Notes under the pieces: generated by a model | Database searches by the model: none | Seen by the model: only the letters and a program-made list of their open reading frames with translations | Told to the model about the DNA's origin: nothing | Program-made: the position numbers and the translations under genes | Shown here: positions 1 to 8,198 of the stretch, one piece after another | Numbering within the stretch: the first letter of the stretch is position 1 | Layout: every line of letters starts with the position of its first letter | Assembly: GCF_944324995.1 (NCBI RefSeq) | Contig: NZ_CALUYL010000007.1 | Span: 37,820 to 101,819 of the forward strand | DNA: 64,000 nucleotides | Direction: 5' to 3' | Source of the DNA: an uncultured Mailhella sp. | GTDB taxonomy: Bacteria; Desulfobacterota; Desulfovibrionia; Desulfovibrionales; Desulfovibrionaceae

Positions 1-1
1 C

Positions 2-1279
2 AAGAACGCCAAGGGCGGCCCGGCCAAGGTGGCCATTTTCGGCAGCGCCATGTTCGGCACCATTTCCGGCAGCGCCGTGGCCAACGTGTACGGCACCGGC
101 AACATCACCATTCCCATGATGCAGAAGGTGGGGTACAAGCCCGCCTTCGCAGGCGCCGTGGAAGCCGTGGCCTCCACCGGCGGTCAGATCATGCCCCCGG
201 TCATGGGTTCCGCGGCCTTCATCATGGCCGACATCACCGGCGTCGGCTACCTCGCCGTGGCCAAGGCCGCCCTGCTGCCCGCCATCCTGTACTACGCCAG
301 CCTCTTCTTCATGATCCACTTCGAGGCCTGCAAGCACAATGCCGGCACCATTCCCCCGGAAATGATTCCCGACGTGCGCCGCATCTATCGGCAGATATAC
401 TATGTTTCCGCCATCCTGCTGCTCATCGTGCTCATGGTCATGGGATGCAGTCCGGTATTCTCCGCCCTGCTTTCCACCCTTTCCATCTATCTCATGTCCT
501 TCATCCGCAAAGACACCAGAATGGGCATCCGCAAGCTCTACGACACCTTCGTCTTTGCCGCCAAGAACTCCCTCATGATCACTTCGTGCTGCGCCTGCGC
601 GGGCATCGTCGTCGGCGTCATCACCCTCACCGGCCTCGGCTTCACCTTCATCAACTTCGTCTCCTCCGTCGCCGGCGACAACCGCTTCATCATCCTCGTG
701 CTCATCATGCTCGTGTGCATCATCATGGGCATGGGCGTGCCCACCGCTCCCGCCTACATTCTGGTGGCCAGCCTCGGCGCGCCGCTCATCATCAAGTCCG
801 GCTTCAGCGTGGTGTCGGCCCACCTGTTCGTGCTCTACTACGCCGTGCTCTCCGTCATCACGCCTCCGGTCTGCCTGGCCTCCTACGCCGGAGCGGCCAT
901 CGCAGACGCCTCGGCCATGCGCACCGGCATGGTGGGCATGAAGCTCGCCTGCGTATCGTTCATCATTCCCTTCATGTTCATCTATCAGCCCAACCTCCTG
1001 CTTGAAGGCGACTGGTTCTCCCTGATCCAGGCGGCCTGCACCTCCTTCCTCGGCGTGATAAGCATCGCCGCCGGCGTGCAGGGCTACTTCAAGACCAACG
1101 CCAACATCGTGGAACGCGCGCTGTTCATCGTGGGCGGCTTCATGATGGTGGATTCCGGCAAGATCACCGACGTCATCGGCATAGCCTGCATAGTTCTCGC
1201 CGTCGCCTCCCAGATCATCAAGTGTCGGGCGGCAGGCAAGTGCAGCATGGAAACTGAAAACATCACCAAGGGAGCCTAG
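2..1279 (+). CDS. TRAP transporter fused permease (DctQM/TAXI type), 5' end missing
   Basis: This is the C-terminal 425 residues of a fused TRAP permease; the reading frame is open to the left edge, so the true start lies outside the window. It forms the membrane channel that takes up a small organic acid with the ion gradient. The visible part has long hydrophobic helices and the Gly/Ala/Pro-rich re-entrant stretches of DctM proteins, such as GSAMFGTISGSAVANV near the start and GMGVPTAPAYILVASLGAP in the middle. The stop lies 1 bp before the next start, a TAXI-type solute receptor, which is the usual partner of fused TRAP permeases. Family call is firm; the substrate is unknown. Confidence 0.9.
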   Translation, partial: KNAKGGPAKVAIFGSAMFGTISGSAVANVYGTGNITIPMMQKVGYKPAFAGAVEAVASTGGQIMPPVMGSAAFIMADITGVGYLAVAKAALLPAILYYASLFFMIHFEACKHNAGTIPPEMIPDVRRIYRQIYYVSAILLLIVLMVMGCSPVFSALLSTLSIYLMSFIRKDTRMGIRKLYDTFVFAAKNSLMITSCCACAGIVVGVITLTGLGFTFINFVSSVAGDNRFIILVLIMLVCIIMGMGVPTAPAYILVASLGAPLIIKSGFSVVSAHLFVLYYAVLSVITPPVCLASYAGAAIADASAMRTGMVGMKLACVSFIIPFMFIYQPNLLLEGDWFSLIQAACTSFLGVISIAAGVQGYFKTNANIVERALFIVGGFMMVDSGKITDVIGIACIVLAVASQIIKCRAAGKCSMETENITKGA

Positions 1280-1280
1280 T

Positions 1281-2252
1281 ATGAAAAAGCTGATAACCGG
1301 CGCTCTGATGGCGCTCATGATGTATGCCTCCCCCGCTCAGGGTGCGGAAAACATGAATATCGTCGCCGTGGGCGCGGCTTCCGGCGGAACCTTCACCATC
1401 GGTCTCGCCGCCGTGGGCAAGATCGTGACTCGGGAATGTCCCGGCGCGGAATTCCACCTGCTGCCCGGCGCGGCTTCGGGCAACATCGTGCGGGCCTCCC
1501 AGAACAAGTGCGATCTCACCGTCACCCAGCATGTGCTCGGCGTGGCCGCCGTCAACGGCACCGCTCCCTACAGAAAGAAAATAGGCAACGTCTGCTCCAT
1601 TCTGAATACCGGCGATCTCGCCCGCCTGCACATCGTCGCCAGGGAAGAGAGCAAGATCGAGTCGCTGGAACAGCTGTTCAAGGAAAAAAGAGGCGTGTCC
1701 ATCGGCGTGGGCCCCCGCGGCGGCATGGCCGAAGTGGCGTTCAACGGCATTGTGGAATCCTGCGGCCTCACCTACGCCGACCTGCGCAGCAGGGGCTGGA
1801 AAATCATGACGAACGCCACCAGCGACTCCGTGGCCCTCATGCAGGACGGCCTGCTCGACATCTTCCTGTGGTTCGGCCCCAATGAAGGCCCCTTCCTTCA
1901 GGAACTCGTCAACAGCACCAATCTGAAATGGATCTCGCTGGCGCAGGAAACCGCCGAGTTCATGAAGACCAAGTACGGCTTCTCCGCACACATGCTCCCC
2001 GACGATCTCTTTCCGGGCAAGCACGGCGACGTGCTCTGCATAGGCAACTCCACCGAATGGATAGTGAGCGCCCAGCTTCCCGAAGAAAAGGTGTACAACC
2101 TCATCAAACTCATCATGACGCACCGCGCCGACATCGCCCTGGCCCTCCCGGAATGGGACACCATCGATCCCAAGATCGGCTGCACCAATCTCGCCTTCCC
2201 TCTGCATCCCGGAGCCGAACGCTACTACAGGGAAATAGGCAGTCTGCAATAA
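1281..2252 (+). CDS. TAXI family TRAP transporter solute-binding protein
   Basis: A 323-residue periplasmic receptor that would deliver substrate to the fused permease just upstream. It opens with a signal peptide (MKKLITGALMALMMYASPAQG), followed by the TAXI-type fold; the GAASGGTFTIGLAAVGKIV stretch and the later GPRGGMAEVAF segment are typical ligand-loop regions. The start follows a GGGAG ribosome site inside the end of the permease gene, so translation is probably coupled. TAXI receptors often bind dicarboxylates or glutamate, but nothing here fixes the ligand. The oxidoreductase at 2327 follows after 74 bp and is probably in the same operon. Confidence 0.92.
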   Translation: MKKLITGALMALMMYASPAQGAENMNIVAVGAASGGTFTIGLAAVGKIVTRECPGAEFHLLPGAASGNIVRASQNKCDLTVTQHVLGVAAVNGTAPYRKKIGNVCSILNTGDLARLHIVAREESKIESLEQLFKEKRGVSIGVGPRGGMAEVAFNGIVESCGLTYADLRSRGWKIMTNATSDSVALMQDGLLDIFLWFGPNEGPFLQELVNSTNLKWISLAQETAEFMKTKYGFSAHMLPDDLFPGKHGDVLCIGNSTEWIVSAQLPEEKVYNLIKLIMTHRADIALALPEWDTIDPKIGCTNLAFPLHPGAERYYREIGSLQ

Positions 2253-2326
2253 GACAAATATCTGCGACCAATATGCCGCTCACCGCGCTTTTCCAGCAAT
2301 GACAAGACACTACAAGGAGCCTCAGC

Positions 2327-4264
2327 ATGTACAAAGAAACGTATGAGCACATCTTCACCCCCCTGCAGGTCGGATCCGTCACCATTCCCAACCGTCTTTT
2401 CGTCGCCCCCATGGTCTCCGACTTCTGCGACGACGACGGCATGGCCACGGAACAGTACATTGCCTATCACGAAGAAAAGGCCAAGGGCGGCTGGGGCCTC
2501 ATCATCACCGAAGACTACGCCGTGTGCAAAAGCGGACGCGGCTACATTACCGCCGGGCTCTGGAAGGACGAACAGATCGAAAGTCACAGAAAGCTGACCG
2601 AACGCGTCCACGCCCACGGCAGCAGGATATTTGCGCAGATCTATCACGCCGGTCGTCAGGTTCACGGCAAGGTGCCGCACGAAGGACTTCCGTTTGCGCC
2701 GTCCGCCGTGTCGTGTCCGCTGGTGCAGCAGGGCGCGCAGGCGCTGACCATCGACCAGATCAAGACCATCGTTTCCCAGTTCGGCGACTGCGCCCTCCGC
2801 GCCAAGAAGGCCGGTTTCGACGGCGTGGAAATCCACGGCGGCCACGGCTACCTGATTGCCGAATTCATGTCCTGGCACGCCAACAAGCGCATCGACGAAT
2901 ACGGCGGCCCGCTGCCCAACAGAATGCGCTTCCCGCTCGAAGTCATCGCCGACATCCGTGAGAAGTGCGGCAAGGACTTTCCGGTGACCATACGCATTTC
3001 CACCGAGGAACTCATACGCGACGGCCGCGTGCTCGAAGACTCCATCTATGTCGCGCATGTGCTGGAAGAAGCCGGCGTGGACGCCATTCACGCTTCCGTG
3101 GGCCTGTACGGCTGCAAATACTCCATCGTGCCGCCCCTGAACATTGATCCGGGCTGGGTGATCCGCTACGCCGAAAAGCTCAAAACCGTGGTGAAGATTC
3201 CGGTGTTCACGGTGTCGCGCATCACGGAGCCGGGCATGGCCGAACTCATTCTGAGCATGGGCCGCGCCGACGCCGTCGTCATGGGACGAAACTCCCTGAG
3301 CGATCCGTACCTGCCCCGCAAGCTGGCCGAAGGACGTCCGCAGGACATCAACCGCTGCATCGGCTGCATTCAGGGCTGTCAGGGCCGCCTGAGAAACAAC
3401 GAGAGCATCCGCTGCCTGGTCAATCCCGAACTCGGCTACGAAGCTTTGCATGAAAAGCAGCCCGCGCTGAACAAGCGCCGCGTCTTTGTCGCCGGCGGCG
3501 GCGTGGCCGGCATGGAAGCGGCCATCATCGCCGCGGAACGCGGCCACGAAGTCACCCTGTTCGAGGCCTCCCCGGCCCTCGGCGGACAATTCGTGCTGGC
3601 GGCCGTGCCGCCCTCCAAGGGCAACCTTTCGAGCTTCCCGGCCTGGCAGGTCGAACAGCTCAAGCGGCTGGGCGTGGAAGTGCGCCTGAACACCCCGCTC
3701 ACCAAGGCCGTCTGCGTGGCCGAACATCCCGACAACGTCATCATCGCCACGGGCAGCACGCCCTTCCTGCCCCCGATTCCGGGCATCGACGGCCCCAGGG
3801 TGGTGCTGGCCTCCCAGGTGCTGAAGGGCGAAGTCGCCTGCAAGGGCAAGGTGCTCATGGCCGGCGGCGGCATGGTGGGCTCGGAAACGGCCGACTTTCT
3901 CTGTGAATACGGCTGCTCCGTGACCATCGTGGACATGCTCCCCGAAATCGCCGCCGAAGAAATCGCCACCAGACGCACCTTCCTGCTCGATTCTCTGCGC
4001 GAACACGGCACGCGCTTTGAAACCTCCTGCAAGATTCTTTCCATCGACGAAGACGGCACGGTCACCTGGAGCCGCAAGGACGGCTCGACCCAGAGCGACC
4101 GCTTCGACTACGTCGTCATCGCCCTGGGCTCCCGCCCGGTGAACAAGCTCGCCGACGAACTCGAAGACGTGGTCAAGCTGAGCGTGGTGGGCGACGCCTT
4201 CAAGGTCAGCAACGCCATGGTCGGCGTGCGTCAGGCCTTCCTCGCCGCCTGCGCCGTCAACTGA
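2327..4264 (+). CDS. NADH:flavin oxidoreductase, 2,4-dienoyl-CoA reductase type (FMN/4Fe-4S/FAD)
   Basis: A 645-residue three-part flavoprotein of the old yellow enzyme plus disulfide-reductase type, likely to reduce an activated C=C or remove a group from the imported compound. Residues 1-340 form an OYE-like TIM barrel with GVEIHGGHGYL. A 4Fe-4S ligand set follows (RCIGCIQGCQGR, then a Cys about 12 residues later). The C-terminal half has two dinucleotide folds (VAGGGVAGMEAA and LMAGGGMVGSETADF). The start has an AAGGAG site. It follows the TRAP-TAXI genes, suggesting uptake and reduction of one substrate. A paralog lies at 13322. The exact substrate cannot be read from sequence. Confidence 0.9.
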   Translation: MYKETYEHIFTPLQVGSVTIPNRLFVAPMVSDFCDDDGMATEQYIAYHEEKAKGGWGLIITEDYAVCKSGRGYITAGLWKDEQIESHRKLTERVHAHGSRIFAQIYHAGRQVHGKVPHEGLPFAPSAVSCPLVQQGAQALTIDQIKTIVSQFGDCALRAKKAGFDGVEIHGGHGYLIAEFMSWHANKRIDEYGGPLPNRMRFPLEVIADIREKCGKDFPVTIRISTEELIRDGRVLEDSIYVAHVLEEAGVDAIHASVGLYGCKYSIVPPLNIDPGWVIRYAEKLKTVVKIPVFTVSRITEPGMAELILSMGRADAVVMGRNSLSDPYLPRKLAEGRPQDINRCIGCIQGCQGRLRNNESIRCLVNPELGYEALHEKQPALNKRRVFVAGGGVAGMEAAIIAAERGHEVTLFEASPALGGQFVLAAVPPSKGNLSSFPAWQVEQLKRLGVEVRLNTPLTKAVCVAEHPDNVIIATGSTPFLPPIPGIDGPRVVLASQVLKGEVACKGKVLMAGGGMVGSETADFLCEYGCSVTIVDMLPEIAAEEIATRRTFLLDSLREHGTRFETSCKILSIDEDGTVTWSRKDGSTQSDRFDYVVIALGSRPVNKLADELEDVVKLSVVGDAFKVSNAMVGVRQAFLAACAVN

Positions 4265-4421
4265 CGCAAAACAACAAACTCCTTGGATGCGGAATCCCGG
4301 CAGGGAGCAGGTCAGGCACGCCATGCCTCTGCCGGATCCGCAACGGCGGGCACGGGAGCCAGCTCCCGCCTTCTGCCGAACAGCGCACGACGCTCCTGCG
4401 CCGCACGGCCTGCCCGTTGCC

Positions 4422-4456
4422 ACGTCGGTCCGAACTTTCGGGCCGACGTTTTTTTT
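4422..4456 (+). terminator. Rho-independent terminator of the TRAP-TAXI/oxidoreductase unit
   Basis: The stem ACGTCGG pairs with CCGACGT across a 14-nt loop that can itself fold (TCCGAA/TTCGGG), followed by a run of eight T. Confidence 0.8.
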
Positions 4457-4602
4457 GCCCGAATCTTCGTCCGCGTTCCGCGGCGCTCCGGAGCGGCAAG
4501 CTCATGGATTGTCAAAGGCGCGGAAGGTATCCCGCGACATCCTCCGCGCCTCCTTTGACCGTCGTCTTGAAGATCATCGTCACATTCTTCGCGCTGCGCG
4601 TC

Positions 4603-4630
4603 TTGACATTTATTTAGTAATCACTAAAAA
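4603..4630 (+). promoter_or_regulatory. Sigma-70-type promoter with overlapping palindromic operator
   Basis: A perfect TTGACA (4603-4608) is followed after 16 bp by TAAAAA. A palindrome, TTTAGT-N4-ACTAAA at 4613-4628, fills the spacer and touches the -10 element, as a repressor site of MarR or HxlR type would. It lies about 45 bp before the radical SAM gene. The regulator is unknown; the half-site resembles the larger palindrome at 23479. Confidence 0.55.
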
Positions 4631-4671
4631 TTTATGCAGACAAGATCTTCAACCTTCACGGGAGTGTTCTC

Positions 4672-5561
4672 ATGACGTTCACGGAACCAGCCATGCGCCC
4701 GCCGCAGGAAGCCCGTTCCCTGCTCCTGCGCGCCACCCAGGGCTGCACCTACAATAAATGTCACTCTGCTACGTGTCGCGCGGCTACCCTTTCATGGCGG
4801 TCACGGAAGATGGTCTCGAACGCGAGATTCTTTCCCTGCGGCCCCGGTTCTCCGACCATACGCCCGTGTACATGACCGGCTCCAATCCCTTCGCCCTGCC
4901 CACGGAAAAACTGCAGGCGTACCTGCGCGTGCTGCGCAGACTCGTGCCGCACTTCCAGCGCGTGAGCATGCAGAGCCGCATTGCCGACATCGCGCACAAA
5001 AGCGACGAAGAGCTGCGCGAACTGCGCGACATGGGCCTCACGCATCTCTACATCGGCACGGAAAACGGCGACGACAGCGTGCTTGCGCTCATGAACAAGG
5101 GGCAGACCTCCGCCGAGGTCGTGGAGCAGCTGCTGCGCCTCGACGAAGCCGGTCTCACCTACACGACCTTCTACATTCTCGGCATGGGCGGCAAGGGAAA
5201 GGGCCGCTCCAGCGGCAGCGCCACGGCCGCCATGTTCAATCAGGTGCATCCGCAGCTCATCACCACCACGGGCATGACGGTCTTTCCCCACACTCCTCTT
5301 GCGGACATGGCCGTGCGCGGGGAATTCATCGAGGCTTCGGAGCGCGAAAAAATCGAGGAACTGCAAACCTTCCTTTCCGAACTGACCATAGATGTCTTTT
5401 ACGACGGCGTGCATTACCTGAATCCGCTCAACTACCGCTTTTCCAACAAGGACGCCGAAGCCAGGCGGCGCGTGCTGGAAGACATCGACGACGTACTGCG
5501 CTCCTGCTCGGATGAAGAACTGGAAGCCATGGTCAGCCGCCGCTTCAAAACCTCCCTGTAA
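4672..5561 (+). pseudogene. Radical SAM protein interrupted by a one-base frameshift in its cysteine motif
   Basis: The first 31 codons from ATG 4672 (ribosome site GGGAG) give RATQGCTYNKCH; the rest of the protein continues in another frame from about 4764 as CYVSRGYPFMAV and runs to 5561. Restoring one T near 4765 would recreate CTYNKCHFC, the CX4CX2C cluster motif of a COG1032-like radical SAM group, and give a product of about 296 residues. The downstream part is intact and has the usual late-barrel pattern (THLYIGTENGDDSVL, HPQLITTTGMTVFP). As written, the three cluster cysteines are split over two frames, so the protein would be inactive. It may be a real recent mutation, a frameshifting site or a sequencing error. 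It leads a cluster with two flavin proteins. Confidence 0.8.
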
Positions 5562-5573
5562 ACGGAACCTGCC

Positions 5574-6293
5574 ATGAGCGACACGAATTCTTCCCCCAAC
5601 GGCAAAAAAATCCTTTCGCGGCGCAACCTCTTCTTCGGCGCGGGAGCCTCCCTGCTTGCGGCGGCAGGTCATGCGCTGTACCGGCATGTATCCTCCACCT
5701 CGTCCGTGAAGGTGGAATCCTTCTCCACGCCCGCCTCAGGCAAGAAAAAAAATATTCTGGTCATTACCGGAAGCGCAAGGCAGGGCGGCAACAGCGACGT
5801 GCTGGCGGAAGCCTTCGTCAAGGGCGCGCGCGAAGCCGGGCACGACGTGAACGTGTTTGCCGCGGGGCGGGAACGCATGAGCGCATGCCTGCACTGCGAA
5901 GGCTGCTGGAGCACCGGACGCCCCTGCGTTTTGGAGGACAACTTTGAAAAGCTCTGGCCGCTGCTGGAAAAGGCGGACATGCTGGTGTTCTGCAGTCCGC
6001 TGTACTGGTACAACTTCAGCGGTCACATCAAGTGCGTCATGGACAGACTCTATCCCTATTCCAAAAAACAGAAGCTGCGCGACATGCCGGTTCGGGAAGC
6101 CATGCTGCTCATGTGCGGCGAAAGCCTGTTTCTGCGGTCCTTTGCCGGACCGGCGGAAGCCTATCGGCAGATGCTCGGCTTCAAAGGCTGGAAGGACAGA
6201 GGCCGTCTGTTCGTCACCGGCGTGAACGACGCGGGCGACATGGCTGAACACAAGGCGCTCGCCACGGCCGAAGCCATGGGGAAAAACGCCTGA
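5574..6293 (+). CDS. Tat-exported flavodoxin-like NAD(P)H-dependent FMN reductase family protein
   Basis: A 239-residue protein with an N-terminal twin-arginine signal (LSRRNLFFGAGASLLAAAG, residues 18-36) and then a flavodoxin-like domain of the iron-sulfur flavoprotein/FMN reductase group. The FMN phosphate loop is visible as TGSARQGGNSDVLAEAF, the flavin-side loop as FCSPLYWYNFSGHIKCVMDRLY. Cysteines in ACLHCEGCWSTGRPC recall the cluster-binding region of iron-sulfur flavoproteins, though the spacing is not the classic one. It follows the radical SAM gene after 12 bp. Export of such a protein by Tat is less common than cytoplasmic location; the electron partner is unknown. Confidence 0.82.
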   Translation: MSDTNSSPNGKKILSRRNLFFGAGASLLAAAGHALYRHVSSTSSVKVESFSTPASGKKKNILVITGSARQGGNSDVLAEAFVKGAREAGHDVNVFAAGRERMSACLHCEGCWSTGRPCVLEDNFEKLWPLLEKADMLVFCSPLYWYNFSGHIKCVMDRLYPYSKKQKLRDMPVREAMLLMCGESLFLRSFAGPAEAYRQMLGFKGWKDRGRLFVTGVNDAGDMAEHKALATAEAMGKNA

Positions 6294-6360
6294 TTTTCCC
6301 CCTTCCGCTCCGCCTCACCACTGAAAACCCGACTACAGTCACCCATGCAAGGAGCAAAAC

Positions 6361-6861
6361 ATGAAATCCATTCCTCTTCTCGATGTGGCCAAGGTGACCT
6401 CGCCCAATCCGGTAACGCTCATCTGTTCCCGCAACGACGCGGGCGTCACCAATCTCGCGGCGGTGTCCTGGTGGACCTATCTCAGCATTGAACCGGCCAC
6501 CATAGGCTTCGCCATGATGAAGCCCTCCTACACCGGAGAAACCGTGAGAGCCAACAAAAACGTGGTGCTGACCATTCCGGGCGAAGCGCTGGCCAAACAG
6601 GTCATGCAGTGCGGCTGCTCCACCGGCAGAACGAAAAGCAAGGCCCGGGACTTCGGCATCGAACTCAAGAGTCTGCCCGACTGCGACATTCAGATTCCCG
6701 TTCACAGCGCGGCGGCCATTCAGTGCCGTCTGCGGGAATTCGTCGATGTGGGCGATCACTACTTCTACATCTGCGACGTGGAAAACGTGTACGCCGACGA
6801 TCAGGAGCGTCCGCTCTTTGCCTGGAACGGCTACTCGAAAATCGCTCCGCTCCAGAAGTAG
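6361..6861 (+). CDS. Flavin reductase family protein (FMN-binding split barrel)
   Basis: A 166-residue protein of the flavin reductase-like, FMN-binding split-barrel family. The N-terminal stretch NPVTLICSRNDAGVTNLAAVSWWTYLS and the following GFAMMKPSYTGETV match the family's core strands, and NVVLTIPGE gives the next. It probably reduces or binds FMN in the cytoplasm and may serve the Tat flavodoxin-like protein 67 bp upstream. The start follows a good AAGGAGC site. No metal or heme motif is seen. Family assignment is firm and physiological role is not. Confidence 0.85.
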   Translation: MKSIPLLDVAKVTSPNPVTLICSRNDAGVTNLAAVSWWTYLSIEPATIGFAMMKPSYTGETVRANKNVVLTIPGEALAKQVMQCGCSTGRTKSKARDFGIELKSLPDCDIQIPVHSAAAIQCRLREFVDVGDHYFYICDVENVYADDQERPLFAWNGYSKIAPLQK

Positions 6862-6953
6862 CGGCGCATCATTGCGCCCCATCTTCCGCAGCGGCGTTCA
6901 GGAGGCAAAGCGCTCCTCGCCGCGCTCCGCCGGTCGGCGCACCGGACAACAAC

Positions 6954-6996
6954 AAGACGGACTCCCCTTCCACAAAAACGAGGGTGAGTCCGTCTT
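6954..6996. terminator. Bidirectional terminator between convergent genes
   Basis: AAGACGGACTC (6954-6964) pairs perfectly with GAGTCCGTCTT (6986-6996) and is followed by further T residues. It serves the flavin reductase unit on the plus strand and could also end the LysR gene from the other side. Confidence 0.75.
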
Positions 6997-7031
6997 TTCG
7001 TTTCTCAGCGCGGCGCAGCTTTTCCGCCGTC

Positions 7032-7907
7032 TCAGGCTCTCTCGCGCAGCTCGGCAAGAAGCAGATCCGCGGCTCTCGAAAAGAGCTGATTCTTTTTCCA
7101 CACGACGTCCACATGAGATTTCAGCGTCGGCGTCAGCGGACGAAAGCACAGCGCCGAATCTCCCGCCGTGTTCACAATGCCGTCGAGGCAAAGAACGTAT
7201 CCCGTGCCCGCCTCCGCCATCATCGCGGCGTTGAACAGCAGATTGTACGTGCCGACGATGCAGAGCTTGTCCGCAGGAACGCGCAGCCAGCTCAGGAGCT
7301 GTCCTCCGGCCAGCGCCTGACGGGAACAGATGAGCGGCAGATTCCACAAATCCTCCGCGCGCACGGCGTCGCGCGAGGCCAGCGGACTGTCCCGACGCAT
7401 GAGCACGCCCCACCGGTCGGCAAGCGGCAGCCGCAGATAATGATATTTCGTCACGTCGTGCGGCTCGATGAACACGCCGAAATCCAGCAGCCCCTTGTCC
7501 AGACGCTCCGCCACGTCGGCCGCGTTGCCGCTGTAAAGATGATACCGTACTCCGGGATGCCGAGCCATCAGATCCCGCACGGCCGCAGCCAGCGCCCGGA
7601 AGGCCTGCGTTTCCCCCGCGCCGATGTGCAGCACGCCCGACACTTCCTCTTCGGCCGCGGTCACTTCCTCCCGCGTCTGCTGCACGAGATCCATGATCTG
7701 CCCGGCGCGCTTGCACAGCAGCATGCCCTGCCGCGTCAGCGTCACCTTCCGGCTGCCGCGCTCCAGCAGCTTCACGCCCATTTCCTCTTCGAGTTCCATG
7801 ATCTGCCGGGAAAGGCTCGGCTGCGTGATGTTCAACGATCTGGCCGCCCCGGAAATGCTCTGCTCCCGCGCCACGGCGAGAAAGGAGCGCAACGTACGGA
7901 ATTCCAT
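7032..7907 (-). CDS. LysR family transcriptional regulator
   Basis: A 291-residue LysR-type regulator. The N-terminal winged helix-turn-helix is clear (residues 1-60, with SISGAARSLNITQPSLSRQIMELEEEMG broken over the recognition helix), followed by a periplasmic-binding-like effector domain to the C-terminus. It is transcribed away from the DUF362 gene at 8199, with 291 bp of shared upstream DNA, the classical arrangement for a LysR protein controlling its divergent neighbour. The inducer is unknown. Confidence 0.93.
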   Translation of the reverse strand: MEFRTLRSFLAVAREQSISGAARSLNITQPSLSRQIMELEEEMGVKLLERGSRKVTLTRQGMLLCKRAGQIMDLVQQTREEVTAAEEEVSGVLHIGAGETQAFRALAAAVRDLMARHPGVRYHLYSGNAADVAERLDKGLLDFGVFIEPHDVTKYHYLRLPLADRWGVLMRRDSPLASRDAVRAEDLWNLPLICSRQALAGGQLLSWLRVPADKLCIVGTYNLLFNAAMMAEAGTGYVLCLDGIVNTAGDSALCFRPLTPTLKSHVDVVWKKNQLFSRAADLLLAELRERA

Positions 7908-8078
7908 GCTGTTACCCTCGTGTTCAGCCGAACATAATCCATGCTTTAAAACTATGTCAACGTATTCGCTATAACTATTTGCTATCGTTCTTCCATCGTT
8001 TTATCATGAAGGCAAACACCGGACGCCGCTTGGAAAACATGCGCGCCGAGCTGCATTCCGCGGCATTGTCGGACAATT

Positions 8079-8181
8079 CCGTCTGTACACGCCTCCGACG
8101 CGGACTGCGTGCAGGCGTGCGCAGACGGACGGAAAAAACGACGCGCCGTCCGGCAGGCAAGGCCGACGCGTTTCGGCGTCG
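8079..8181 (+). promoter_or_regulatory. Structured 5' leader before the DUF362 gene
   Basis: Three stems can form in the DNA just before the gene. CCGTCTGTACACGCCT (8079-8094) pairs with 8113-8128 with two mismatches. CGGACGG (8126-8132) can instead pair with CCGTCCG (8146-8152). CGACGC (8164-8169) pairs with GCGTCG (8176-8181). The first two stems share bases and exclude each other, as in attenuators or riboswitches. No known class is recognised. Confidence 0.35.
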
Positions 8182-8198
8182 CTTTCAGGGAGAACATC

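Larger units (their letters stand above)
4265..4671. other. Intergenic region: terminator, then promoter with palindrome
   Basis: No convincing gene is seen in these 407 bases; short open frames here lack ribosome sites. The left half holds GC-rich hairpins and a rho-independent terminator; the right end holds a promoter with an overlapping palindrome. Both are listed separately. Confidence 0.6.

Noticed and set aside
2225..4423. A 732-residue open frame on the minus strand
   Set aside because: Antisense to the oxidoreductase at 2327; no motif and no ribosome site.
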